Shown here one piece after another: positions 6,189 to 14,008 of a stretch of DNA of 43,081 nucleotides. The DNA is from Bacteroidales bacterium (GTDB lineage Bacteria; Bacteroidota; Bacteroidia; Bacteroidales; UBA932), in NCBI GenBank assembly GCA_017442315.1, contig JAFRZX010000093.1, positions 1-43,081 of the forward strand. The letters run 5' to 3'. A model generated the notes under the pieces. That model had not been told where the DNA came from, ran no database searches, and saw nothing but the letters and a program-made list of their open reading frames with translations. Each line of letters begins with the position of its first letter. Positions within the stretch are counted from its first letter, which is position 1. The position numbers were made by a program, and so were the translations under genes.

Positions 6189-7945
6189 TGAACCATCGTT
6201 TCTTCAGCAGAGTCTGCCGCATTGCGGCTATCGGTGCGATACTGCTATGCTCTGCATCGTGCATCACTGTAAACGAAAGACTGGGAGAGAACTTCATCCC
6301 GACTGACCAGAAATGGAATGTTTTCATTCCTGAAGCCGTAGAGCTCAAAGACATAAGGCTACAGATGTCCGACAGTCTTTCCGGATACAGTACAACGCGT
6401 TTCACCTTCGGATCGGTAATGGACGACGTCATGGGGACATGCGACAAAGCAACGAGCTTTACACTCATTCCCATTGCCGAATCCCTGAATTTCGGAAAGA
6501 ATATAAAGGTACGCAATTTCCATTTCACCGCAGTAAGGGACACCGTTTCTACCGTTTTTGACCATCAGCAGAACATTCTGCAGAATGTATATGTCTCTGA
6601 ACTGAAGAAGCCTCTGGATTCAACCGTGCTGTACATAAGTTCCTTGTCTCCAGATACGGAAAAAGGAAGAGAGAACAGAGAGAAATACCTCAACCTTGAC
6701 AACAGGATAACAGTCGGAGTCCCTGTCTACAATGGAGGAGACTCGCTTTCCTTCAATTTCGACAAGACATGGACCCTGGATTTTATAGAAAGAATCAGCG
6801 CAGCAGGCCTCAGCGATATGAAGAAGTATCTTGAGGCTGCACCGGGAATCTACATAGAGACCGACTCCCAGACTGAGCCAGGAGGACGTATAAACATGTT
6901 CGATCTCACCATAGAGACAGACAGTTACGGATACATCGGAGGCAACTATGCTCTTCTGGACATAACTTCAGACTACGGAACAAGGGAAAACGTAGACACC
7001 TCATTTCTGTTCTATTTCGGTCCGACGGAACTCCTCAAATCGGATGATACCCAATACCCGACCCAGTTTGCATTCAACACCAGCAATCATGCTTCCGGTG
7101 ACATATACAGCAGCGAAGGACAGTTGGCTGGCACTGAAATACGCATTGAAGGAGGAAGCGGCGTCAAGCCGGTTGTGAAGGCCTCAGAGATAAAGTCCAT
7201 AGTGGAAAAGGTCATCGCCGATGCCGGAATAACCAATCCTGCGGAAGTGGTGATAAACAAAGCCACCATAATCCTTCCTTACAATGTGGGAACCGATTAT
7301 GATGTATTGGACAAATATCCTATGATCCTCAGCCCTACGGTATGTCTGAAAAGTTCAGACGGCAATTATGTTACATATGCCGGACTTACGGATTCCAGTG
7401 TGGAAAGCGAGAATCAGGGAAACATCAACAGATCCCTGAGCATGTATTCACCGGATATAAGCCATCATGTCCAGGAAATCCTCAAGCTCAAGCAAGGTAA
7501 AGGAGAAGGGGTAAGCAGTTCCGAGACTGATGCTGAATTCGGAAAAAGAGTCTCCAATTACGACATCTGGTTCCTTATCATGCATGAAGAGATTTCCAAG
7601 ACGGCCAGCACCGGTTCATCCTCATATGATGACTATTACAACAATCTCCTGTACAACTCATACTACAACAACATGATGTACGATCCATATGGATATGGCT
7701 ACGGCTATGGAGGATACGGAGGATATGGTTACGGCGGTTACGGATACAACAATTATTACAACTATATGATGATGGCTGCATACGCCAACTCTTCCAGCTC
7801 ATCAGCCAGCGAGACCACCACAAGTATTGAACTTGACAAGGACAGGTATTACAATTGTACTCTTAACGGACCGGACTATGGCGGTACTCTTGAGGAGCTT
7901 CCTCGGCTCAAGATAACATTCTCCGCACCGAAGACGGCACTATAA
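6188..7945 (+). CDS. DUF4270 lipoprotein with a Gly/Tyr-rich segment
   Basis: The 585-residue protein has a signal peptide with lipobox SASC (Cys25). The DUF4270 region follows from ERLGENFIPTDQKW through GSVMDDVMGTCDKATSF to a C-terminal beta-rich portion. The family consists of Bacteroidota outer-membrane or surface lipoproteins of unknown function. Residues about 477-540 form an unusual low-complexity insert: Tyr/Asn-rich, then repeated Gly-Tyr (GYGYGYGGYGGYGYGGYGY), then YNNYYNYMMM and a Ser stretch. The coupled start (TAATG at 6186-6190) ties its translation to the GlgA-like gene. A palindromic terminator follows the stop. Confidence 0.85.
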   Translation: MNHRFFSRVCRIAAIGAILLCSASCITVNERLGENFIPTDQKWNVFIPEAVELKDIRLQMSDSLSGYSTTRFTFGSVMDDVMGTCDKATSFTLIPIAESLNFGKNIKVRNFHFTAVRDTVSTVFDHQQNILQNVYVSELKKPLDSTVLYISSLSPDTEKGRENREKYLNLDNRITVGVPVYNGGDSLSFNFDKTWTLDFIERISAAGLSDMKKYLEAAPGIYIETDSQTEPGGRINMFDLTIETDSYGYIGGNYALLDITSDYGTRENVDTSFLFYFGPTELLKSDDTQYPTQFAFNTSNHASGDIYSSEGQLAGTEIRIEGGSGVKPVVKASEIKSIVEKVIADAGITNPAEVVINKATIILPYNVGTDYDVLDKYPMILSPTVCLKSSDGNYVTYAGLTDSSVESENQGNINRSLSMYSPDISHHVQEILKLKQGKGEGVSSSETDAEFGKRVSNYDIWFLIMHEEISKTASTGSSSYDDYYNNLLYNSYYNNMMYDPYGYGYGYGGYGGYGYGGYGYNNYYNYMMMAAYANSSSSSASETTTSIELDKDRYYNCTLNGPDYGGTLEELPRLKITFSAPKTAL

Positions 7946-7951
7946 CAAACA

Positions 7952-7983
7952 AGAACGGGCAGGTCTGCAGACCTGCCCGTTCT
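7952..7983. terminator. 32-base perfect palindrome, bidirectional terminator
   Basis: AGAACGGGCAGGTCTG (7952-7967) is followed directly by its exact reverse complement (7968-7983), a 16-pair stem with no unpaired loop bases beyond what the fold needs. It lies 6 bases after the DUF4270 stop and 17 bases after the stop of the convergent acpP, so it can serve both. T-rich stretches follow on each side (GTTTATTT on plus, TGTTTGTT on minus) without long T runs. Confidence 0.8.
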
Positions 7984-8000
7984 GTTTATTTCAGACAAAA

Positions 8001-8246
8001 TTATTTAGCGTTTACCTTGTCCTCAATGTACTTGATAGCATCACCCACTGTTGCGATCTTATCACCTGCATCCTCGTCAGGAATCTCGATGTCAAACTTC
8101 TTCTCGAAATCCATGATAAGTTCAACGATATCAAGTGAATCTGCTCCGAGATCGTTAGTGAAGCTAGCTGTTTCAGTAACTTCAGAAGCATCAACGCCCA
8201 ATTTCTCAACGATGATTGCCTTTACGTCTTCTGCAATATTAGCCAT
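8001..8246 (-). CDS. acpP: Acyl carrier protein
   Basis: ACP carries growing acyl chains as thioesters during fatty-acid synthesis in the cytosol. The 81-residue acidic protein has the phosphopantetheine site [13 protein letters not shown] (Ser37) and the usual helices I to IV. Length and sequence are normal. In many Bacteroidales acpP directly precedes fabF; here it is alone, followed by a palindromic terminator and a convergent lipoprotein gene. The upstream region has a near-match TTAATTTG to the -7 box but no clear promoter. Confidence 0.96.
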   Translation of the reverse strand: MANIAEDVKAIIVEKLGVDASEVTETASFTNDLGADSLDIVELIMDFEKKFDIEIPDEDAGDKIATVGDAIKYIEDKVNAK

Positions 8247-8387
8247 AACGTTAAAATTTTAGTTAATAATTAGTATTTTAATACACGTAATTGCGCTAAA
8301 ACGGCTGCAAATTAAATAAAAAAAATCCGAAAATGAAAATTTAACATGTTTTTAACCAGAATAGCGACACAAATAAGATAAAAACCT

Positions 8388-8395
8388 TATATTTG
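8388..8395 (+). promoter_or_regulatory. -7 box of the three-lipoprotein operon
   Basis: TATATTTG fits TAnnTTTG and lies 25 bases upstream of ATG 8421. No exact TTTG lies about 20 bases further upstream; the region there is A/T-rich. The rest of the 8247-8420 intergenic stretch shows no other recognisable element. Confidence 0.5.
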
Positions 8396-8420
8396 TCTCT
8401 TTCACTTTAGTAACTTGAAC

Positions 8421-9605
8421 ATGATAAAACTTATATTTAAGAGCATATTGGCAATTTCTGTCATCCTTTCAGCCGGATGCACCAAACAGGAAGATCAGCC
8501 AAAGCAAAATATTCCATCAGATCCGAAAGAAGAAACCGGTTTCATCGAAGCCGTTCCAGAAACCATATCATTCAGTAATGCTGAATTCATATATCACGGC
8601 GATGATGTCGGAGAGTCGCTGTCTGACGGATGGGTCATCAAGTTCTACAGCGACATGGAGACTGATGAAAGCGGTGCACCCATAGGTCCGGGATGTGTAA
8701 TACAGCTGCTCCTGAATGTAAGATTCGACCCGCAACAGGCCGCCGACCCTTCGTTTCTTCCCGAAACATACTCCACAATGGCAAGTTCGATAGATTTTAC
8801 GCCTGGTACATTCGTTAACGGCTATATATCATACGTGGATCTTCCCGGAGGAAGGATAGAACTTGCTGATGCAACATTCTATGCAGATGTAAAAGACGGC
8901 TCTACAGAAATGGAGTACGATCTCATAGACGAGGGAATAATCAATATCACTGATGAAGGAAACGGCATATACGGCATAAGCGGGATTCTCATCGGAACAA
9001 AGTTCAAAAAACGGTATTTCACATGGAAAGGGAGCATCACTCCCAAGAACGATACTCCGCAAGAAACACCCAACAGCACCATCACATCAGATCTGACAGG
9101 CCTTGTCCTGACAAAAGGCCAGCTGCAGGATAAAGGAGACTATTTCTATCTGCGTGATGAATCGTACAGATGCTATCTCCTGTTTCTGGGTAGCGACGGT
9201 ATTGACCTTACCACTTCCAAACCTGGAGGCACAGGAGACCTTCTTCGCCTTGAAGTCCTCGTTCCTTGGGAAAACTCATTGGAAAACGGCATTCCTGCAG
9301 GCACATACACAATGATTCCACGAAACCATGATACATCCCTGAACAAAGACGACATCAAGCCTGGAGCTGCAATAACCGGTCTGCCAAACAGATTCAGTTA
9401 TCCATATATAGCAGGATCCTGGTATATATCCATGAACAACGGACAGTGGAGCGACACCTATGCGAGGATAGACAGCGGCACGATTTCCATATCGCGTGAC
9501 GACGAGGGCAGACATACCATATCATACGACCTTCAGGACTGTCAAAATCCTGCGCGAAGCATTAAAGGCAGTCACACTCTGCATGTCGACATATTCTCTT
9601 TCTGA
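8421..9605 (+). CDS. Lipoprotein with two beta-sandwich-like repeats, unknown function
   Basis: The 394-residue protein starts MIKLIFKSILAISVILSAGC, a clean lipobox (SAGC, Cys20), and is predicted to be an outer-membrane lipoprotein. The first unit (about 40-215) contains LPETYSTM, PGTFVNGYISYVD, then GNGIYGISGILIGTKFKKRYFTWKG. The second unit (about 225-394) contains IPAGTYTMIP, GSWYISMNNGQWSDTYARID and DSGTISISRDDEGRHTISYDL. Both follow the order 'G-Y-x-x-x-P ... G-x-I-x-I ... G-x-Y-x-I-x-x-x-L' of all-beta lipoproteins. I do not recognise a named family. It is the first gene of an operon with two related lipoproteins. ATG 8421 is preferred over a TTG two codons upstream. Confidence 0.75.
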   Translation: MIKLIFKSILAISVILSAGCTKQEDQPKQNIPSDPKEETGFIEAVPETISFSNAEFIYHGDDVGESLSDGWVIKFYSDMETDESGAPIGPGCVIQLLLNVRFDPQQAADPSFLPETYSTMASSIDFTPGTFVNGYISYVDLPGGRIELADATFYADVKDGSTEMEYDLIDEGIINITDEGNGIYGISGILIGTKFKKRYFTWKGSITPKNDTPQETPNSTITSDLTGLVLTKGQLQDKGDYFYLRDESYRCYLLFLGSDGIDLTTSKPGGTGDLLRLEVLVPWENSLENGIPAGTYTMIPRNHDTSLNKDDIKPGAAITGLPNRFSYPYIAGSWYISMNNGQWSDTYARIDSGTISISRDDEGRHTISYDLQDCQNPARSIKGSHTLHVDIFSF

Positions 9606-9628
9606 AATAAATAAAAACATTTAATATT

Positions 9629-10891
9629 ATGAAACGGATCAACATCTTGACAACAATGCTGGCAACAGCTGCAATGGCATTCATTTCCTGTGACAAGAAC
9701 GAGGATACACCTGTAACTCCTCAGGAACAACCTGCAACAACAGAACAAAACATAATTACCATAAATGACCAGAAGATAGCGTTCAAAAGCGCTGCTGCCG
9801 GTATGTTCATGGAATATCCGATAATCGCCGCGACTCCTGTCGAAGGCCTTTCCACATATGAAGATATAATCTCTGAAGAAGATGTTTTCTACATCTTCCT
9901 CGCTCAAGATCTGATTGGGAAAGAGTTTGACCTTATGAAGGAAACAAAAGATTTCGGACTCTACATCAGCTATGGAGAGGATATATACGTGGAGTTTTCA
10001 TCCGACTATAAGGAAGGTGTCAAGGATGGTTCGGCTACCGTTACCAACGTAAACGGAACCATGAGCGCTACCGTCACACTTACATTGACAGACGACACCC
10101 AGATCAGGCTGAATGCCACGGCTGCAGCACCTGCCATAGAAGAGAACGAAAACACCATAAGCTGGAACAACGATGAGAAGCCGCTGAGAGCAGCTTTCTA
10201 CACCCAGGAAAATGGTCTGACCGTATTGTACTTCACACCTGGAAACATCAATTGGTTCGAAGAAATCTATGATGCCACATACTACGTGGCGATTGCCGTA
10301 CAGACAAAGCTATGCGACGGAACTGATATTGATGCAGAAGACCTGATGTATGCATTCTACGAGGATGCATACGGAAAGATTGTAGAATCCTATGAAGTGA
10401 ATACTACTGGTACAGTGAATATCCTTACTGACGAGTCTGATCCTACATACTACAAAGTAAGTGCGAATCTTGACTTTGCAGGTGAAACACTTGCAATCAG
10501 CTATGAGGGTAACGCCGTAAGCACCAAAGATAAGGCTCCTGAAGAAGTAAAACCTAACCAGTATACATTGGATGGCAATACTGTAGCTTTGGCATATGCT
10601 GTACTGAATCAGACATTCGGTGATCTCTGGATGCTGGAACTCTATCCTGAAGAAGGTACAGCTGTAAGAATCACCATGCCGAAAACATTCTACGACGGCA
10701 ATGCACATGGTTTCTCACAGAGTGAAGACATGAATGTCAAAATCGGAAGCAGAACATTCAGCAAGGCAAACGGAGATTCCGGCACTGTGACCGTATCTGT
10801 AAATGAAGACAGAGGTGAAATCGAGGCTTCATTCACAGACTATGCCGGATGCAACGTTTACTTCAAAGGCGGAGCAAGCATCGTAAAATAA
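9629..10891 (+). CDS. Lipoprotein with three tandem repeats, unknown function
   Basis: The 420-residue acidic lipoprotein has lipobox AFISC (Cys21). Its body shows three units of about 125-135 residues. They begin NIITINDQKIAFKSAAAG (about 42), NTISWNNDEKPLRAAFY (about 174) and NQYTLDGNTVALAYAVL (about 310). Each ends in a strand pattern such as DGSATVTNVNGTMSATVTLTL, TGTVNILTDESDPTYYKVSA or SGTVTVSVNEDRGEIEASF. The units resemble the single domain of the next gene. A surface or periplasmic binding role is plausible but unproven. The stop overlaps the next ATG (TAATG). Confidence 0.75.
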   Translation: MKRINILTTMLATAAMAFISCDKNEDTPVTPQEQPATTEQNIITINDQKIAFKSAAAGMFMEYPIIAATPVEGLSTYEDIISEEDVFYIFLAQDLIGKEFDLMKETKDFGLYISYGEDIYVEFSSDYKEGVKDGSATVTNVNGTMSATVTLTLTDDTQIRLNATAAAPAIEENENTISWNNDEKPLRAAFYTQENGLTVLYFTPGNINWFEEIYDATYYVAIAVQTKLCDGTDIDAEDLMYAFYEDAYGKIVESYEVNTTGTVNILTDESDPTYYKVSANLDFAGETLAISYEGNAVSTKDKAPEEVKPNQYTLDGNTVALAYAVLNQTFGDLWMLELYPEEGTAVRITMPKTFYDGNAHGFSQSEDMNVKIGSRTFSKANGDSGTVTVSVNEDRGEIEASFTDYAGCNVYFKGGASIVK

Positions 10892-11394
10892 TGAAGACCA
10901 GAATTTTTAGTATCCTGATTTCCGGTATCCTGCTGATTTCCGCAGGATGCCAGAAATCTACTGAACCAGATACGTTTTCTCCTGATCAGGATATTCCTGC
11001 AACACAGACCGGGCCTATCGGCTCTTACCATTATTGTGGACAGGAATATCCTGTATATACTGCAGTCTATGCAGACTCCGACAATCAGATCATCGTACGC
11101 ATATCCCCTTTGACCCTTGACAGACCGATGACCACCTATGCAATCATAGGCATCAATGCTGAACTCGCCGGGATGGTTATCGATGTGGAAAAGGCATGGC
11201 ACAATGATGACTATTATTTCATCTATGAAGATCCTCTGAAGTATTATTCACAATACCATGCGCTCAAGTCCGGTACAATAATGATAAAGAAACTTTCCGT
11301 TCCCGGACATTATACCGTTGACATAGATGTAGTTCTCCCTGACGACGGCACATTCAGTTTCAACTATAGCGGGGAATTCACATCTGCATACTGA
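10891..11394 (+). CDS. Small lipoprotein with one copy of the operon's repeat
   Basis: The 167-residue lipoprotein begins MKTRIFSILISGILLISAGC (lipobox SAGC, Cys20). The mature part, with SYHYCGQEYPVYTAVYAD, IIVRISPLTL, LKSGTIMIKKLSVPGHYTVD and DDGTFSFNYSGEF, looks like one repeat unit of the preceding protein. The one-base TAATG overlap at 10889-10893 fixes the start and implies translational coupling. Its last 31 bases overlap the convergent pnuC. Function unknown. Confidence 0.75.
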   Translation: MKTRIFSILISGILLISAGCQKSTEPDTFSPDQDIPATQTGPIGSYHYCGQEYPVYTAVYADSDNQIIVRISPLTLDRPMTTYAIIGINAELAGMVIDVEKAWHNDDYYFIYEDPLKYYSQYHALKSGTIMIKKLSVPGHYTVDIDVVLPDDGTFSFNYSGEFTSAY

Positions 11395-12095
11395 TTACGG
11401 CTGAGCTGGAGCCAGACGCGAAGGCCGTTGAGTGAATTGAGGAGGTAGAAGCTCCACATTATGACCATTATACCGGCATGAACCTCTCCATGAATCATGC
11501 AGATTATCCACATGGCAACGCTGACTACGTTGGTTATGATCCATAGCACCCACTGTTCCATGAATGCCAAGGCCATCAATGCCTGAGCCACAATACTGAG
11601 GACTGTGGTTGTGGAATCCTTGAACGGCTGAGGATCACCGAAATGTCTGAGTATGAATCCTACAGCAATGACTGCTGCTGCACAGCCAAACAAAAGCATT
11701 CCCCGCTGCTTCCACGTAAAGCGGCGCGCTTTTACCTGAACACCATCCTCATCCGCTTCCGCTTCAGACACCGCAGCCCCTCTCCTGCGCCACTGCCACC
11801 AACCGACAAACTGCATAGGCAGGTAATACAGAGCATTCAATGCAGAATCCCCATATAGGGCAGCCTTATAGGAAATATAAGCATAAAGCGAGACGTTCAC
11901 AAGACCGAACAGATAGTTCCATATGCTTCCCTTGGCAACAAGCACGACACAAACCACACCGGTAACGGCTGCAATTGTACCTATTACATCAAATGTATCC
12001 GTCATAAGCGAATAGATTATGCTTGATGCTATCACTCCTGTAATCAGGAACCAATCGTATAGGTTCAATACACGTGTCTTCATAAAACAGATCAT
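11364..12095 (-). CDS. pnuC: Nicotinamide riboside/mononucleotide transporter PnuC
   Basis: PnuC is an inner-membrane facilitator that imports nicotinamide riboside for NAD synthesis. The 243-residue protein has about seven hydrophobic helices and the family motifs GSIWNYLFGLVNVSLYAYISYKAALYGDSALNALYYLPMQ-type core and GWWQWRRRG, then MEQWVLWIITNVVSVAMWI. The ATG at 12095 overlaps the uvrC stop as ATGA, favouring that start; MKTRVLNLY at 12083 is the alternative. A charged loop (about 100-125) is longer than I would expect. The 3' end overlaps a convergent lipoprotein gene. Confidence 0.88.
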   Translation of the reverse strand: MICFMKTRVLNLYDWFLITGVIASSIIYSLMTDTFDVIGTIAAVTGVVCVVLVAKGSIWNYLFGLVNVSLYAYISYKAALYGDSALNALYYLPMQFVGWWQWRRRGAAVSEAEADEDGVQVKARRFTWKQRGMLLFGCAAAVIAVGFILRHFGDPQPFKDSTTTVLSIVAQALMALAFMEQWVLWIITNVVSVAMWIICMIHGEVHAGIMVIMWSFYLLNSLNGLRVWLQLSRNQYADVNSPL

Positions 12096-13885
12096 TTTGA
12101 GTTAAGGGCAGCGAGGATTCTTTCTGCCAATGCATGACCGACAAGTTCAGCAAGTTCTTCAGATGGGGCCGAAGCGATACGCGCCACACTGCCGAACCGT
12201 AGCAGAAGACGCTGTTCCGTCTTGTCTCCGACTCCTTTTATACCCTTGAGCACAGATTCCACCTGACTCTTGCTTCGGAGTTTGCGGTGGAAGGTTATCC
12301 CGAAACGGTGAGCCTCATCACGAATCTGCTGGAGAACTTTCAATGCAGGGGAATTCCTGTCTATGAACATAGGATATGGATCTCCTACCCTATAAACTTC
12401 TTCCATTCTTTCCGCCAGTGCGATCACCGTCAGTTTCTCAGTCAGTCCCAATTCCGCCAAAGCCTCATATGCATACGCCAGCTGACCTTTCCCGCCATCA
12501 ATGACCACCAGCTGAGGCAGATCGTCAGGATTTTCCTCAAGCATACGGGAATATCTCCTGTTGACAGCTTCTTTCATAGTGGCGTAATCATTAGCTCCGA
12601 CCACTGTCTTCACCTTGAAATGTCTGTAATCCTTTTTTGACGGGACTGCGTTGCGGAAAACGACACATGCTGAGACAGGGTTGGTACCTTGTATGTTAGA
12701 GTTGTCGAAACATTCTATATGAACCGGAAGCACAGGCATCCCTATCTGCTTCTGAAGGGACTCCATAACCATATTGCGATAGGCATCCGGGTCGGTATGT
12801 TCCTGCTGTTTCAAGGCATTCAGACGCATTTCCTTGGCATTTCTGGCACTCAGTTCCAGAAGAGCAAGCTTGTCGCCACGCACAGGAACGCGGAACTGCA
12901 CGCCGTCAATTTCCATGTCTGGCATGAAAGGAACAATGACTTCCTTGGAAAGTTCTCCGAATTTGGAACGGATCTCTCCCACAAACATACCAAGGACATC
13001 CTCCTGCTGTTCTTCTATCATCAGCTTGAAGCCCAGATTAAGCGACTGGACCACAGCACCACCACGTATCCTCATGAAATTTCCGAATGCCTCCGGTCCA
13101 TCGATGATCATCGAAAACACATCCACATCTCCCACACTCGAATTCATTATCACAGACTTGCTGTAATGCTTTTCGAGAGAATGCATCTTTTCCTTATAGA
13201 TCTGAGCCTGCTCAAATTCCATCCTACGTGCCGCATCCTGCATCAAAGTTCTGTAATGCTGGATGATTTCGCGCCCGCCACCACGCAAAAGTGCAACTAT
13301 CTCTTCTATATTTTCATTGTACTCCTTCTGTGAAATGCCGCCTATGCAGCATCCACGGCATTTCTTGATGTGAAGGTTAAGACAAGGACGTATCTTTCCC
13401 CTGAGAATCACATCGGAAGTGATCTTATGCCGGCATGTGCGCAACGGATATGCATTATGGAAGAACTCCACCAGATTACGCGCATGAACAACACTGCTGT
13501 AAGGTCCGAAATATCTAGAACCGTCCTTTACCATACGACGGGTAAGGAATACCCTCGGAAATTCATCTGCACTCACGCATATCCACGGGTATGTCTTGGA
13601 ATCCTTCAAAAGGATGTTATAACGCGGCTTGAATTGTTTTATGAGATTGTTTTCAAGAAGCAGAGCATCTGCCTCCGACTCTACAACGGTATATTGAGCA
13701 TCCGCTATCTTGGATACCATTACGGCTGTCTTCCGGGTAAGCCGTTCCTTTGGTACGAAATATTGGGCCACTCTCTTATGCAGATCCTTGGCCTTGCCTA
13801 CATATATGACATTGCCTTCGGAGTCATAATATCTATATACTCCGGGAGAATGAGGGAAAAGCTTTATTTTCTCATACACATCCAT
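12092..13885 (-). CDS. uvrC: Excinuclease ABC subunit C
   Basis: UvrC makes both incisions in nucleotide excision repair after UvrAB has marked the lesion. The 597-residue protein has the GIY-YIG nuclease domain (about 9-90: SPGVYRYYDSEGNVIYVGKAKDL), a UVR UvrB-binding motif (RRMEFEQAQIYKEKM, about 205-220), the RNase-H-like nuclease (HIECFDNSNIQGTNPVSACV; VVIDGGKGQL) and C-terminal helix-hairpin-helix motifs (LKGIKGVGDKTEQRLLLRFG). ATG 13885 (MDVYEKIKLFPHSPGVY) is the family-like start and lies 8 bases from a -7 box. The stop is coupled to pnuC by ATGA. Confidence 0.96.
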   Translation of the reverse strand: MDVYEKIKLFPHSPGVYRYYDSEGNVIYVGKAKDLHKRVAQYFVPKERLTRKTAVMVSKIADAQYTVVESEADALLLENNLIKQFKPRYNILLKDSKTYPWICVSADEFPRVFLTRRMVKDGSRYFGPYSSVVHARNLVEFFHNAYPLRTCRHKITSDVILRGKIRPCLNLHIKKCRGCCIGGISQKEYNENIEEIVALLRGGGREIIQHYRTLMQDAARRMEFEQAQIYKEKMHSLEKHYSKSVIMNSSVGDVDVFSMIIDGPEAFGNFMRIRGGAVVQSLNLGFKLMIEEQQEDVLGMFVGEIRSKFGELSKEVIVPFMPDMEIDGVQFRVPVRGDKLALLELSARNAKEMRLNALKQQEHTDPDAYRNMVMESLQKQIGMPVLPVHIECFDNSNIQGTNPVSACVVFRNAVPSKKDYRHFKVKTVVGANDYATMKEAVNRRYSRMLEENPDDLPQLVVIDGGKGQLAYAYEALAELGLTEKLTVIALAERMEEVYRVGDPYPMFIDRNSPALKVLQQIRDEAHRFGITFHRKLRSKSQVESVLKGIKGVGDKTEQRLLLRFGSVARIASAPSEELAELVGHALAERILAALNSK

Positions 13886-13893
13886 TTCAAGGC

Positions 13894-13901
13894 CAAATAT
13901 A
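13894..13901 (-). promoter_or_regulatory. -7 box of uvrC-pnuC
   Basis: TATATTTG on the minus strand fits TAnnTTTG and ends 8 bases before the uvrC ATG, implying a very short leader. A T-rich segment but no exact TTTG lies about 20 bases upstream. A weaker plus-strand candidate for the symporter (TAACTTAG, near 13979) is also in this divergent gap. Confidence 0.45.
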
Positions 13902-14008
13902 CAATCAAATCCCGAAAAATACCGACACTTCAATCTAGATTTTTCTATACTCCTGATTTTCGAGACGATAATAGTTGTAACTTAGCAATAACAATAACCC
14001 CATATAAT

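Noticed and set aside
7687-7750. Gly-Tyr coding repeats as a CRISPR-like or tandem-repeat array
   Set aside because: The units are short, imperfect and in frame, and are explained by low-complexity protein sequence.
8247-8420. Possible RNA gene in the acpP upstream gap
   Set aside because: The stretch is A/T-rich with a -7 box and shows no tRNA-like or strong stem structure.
13370-14008. Long in-frame extension upstream of the symporter
   Set aside because: It lies antisense inside uvrC and lacks symporter homology; the family-like start is ATG 14009.
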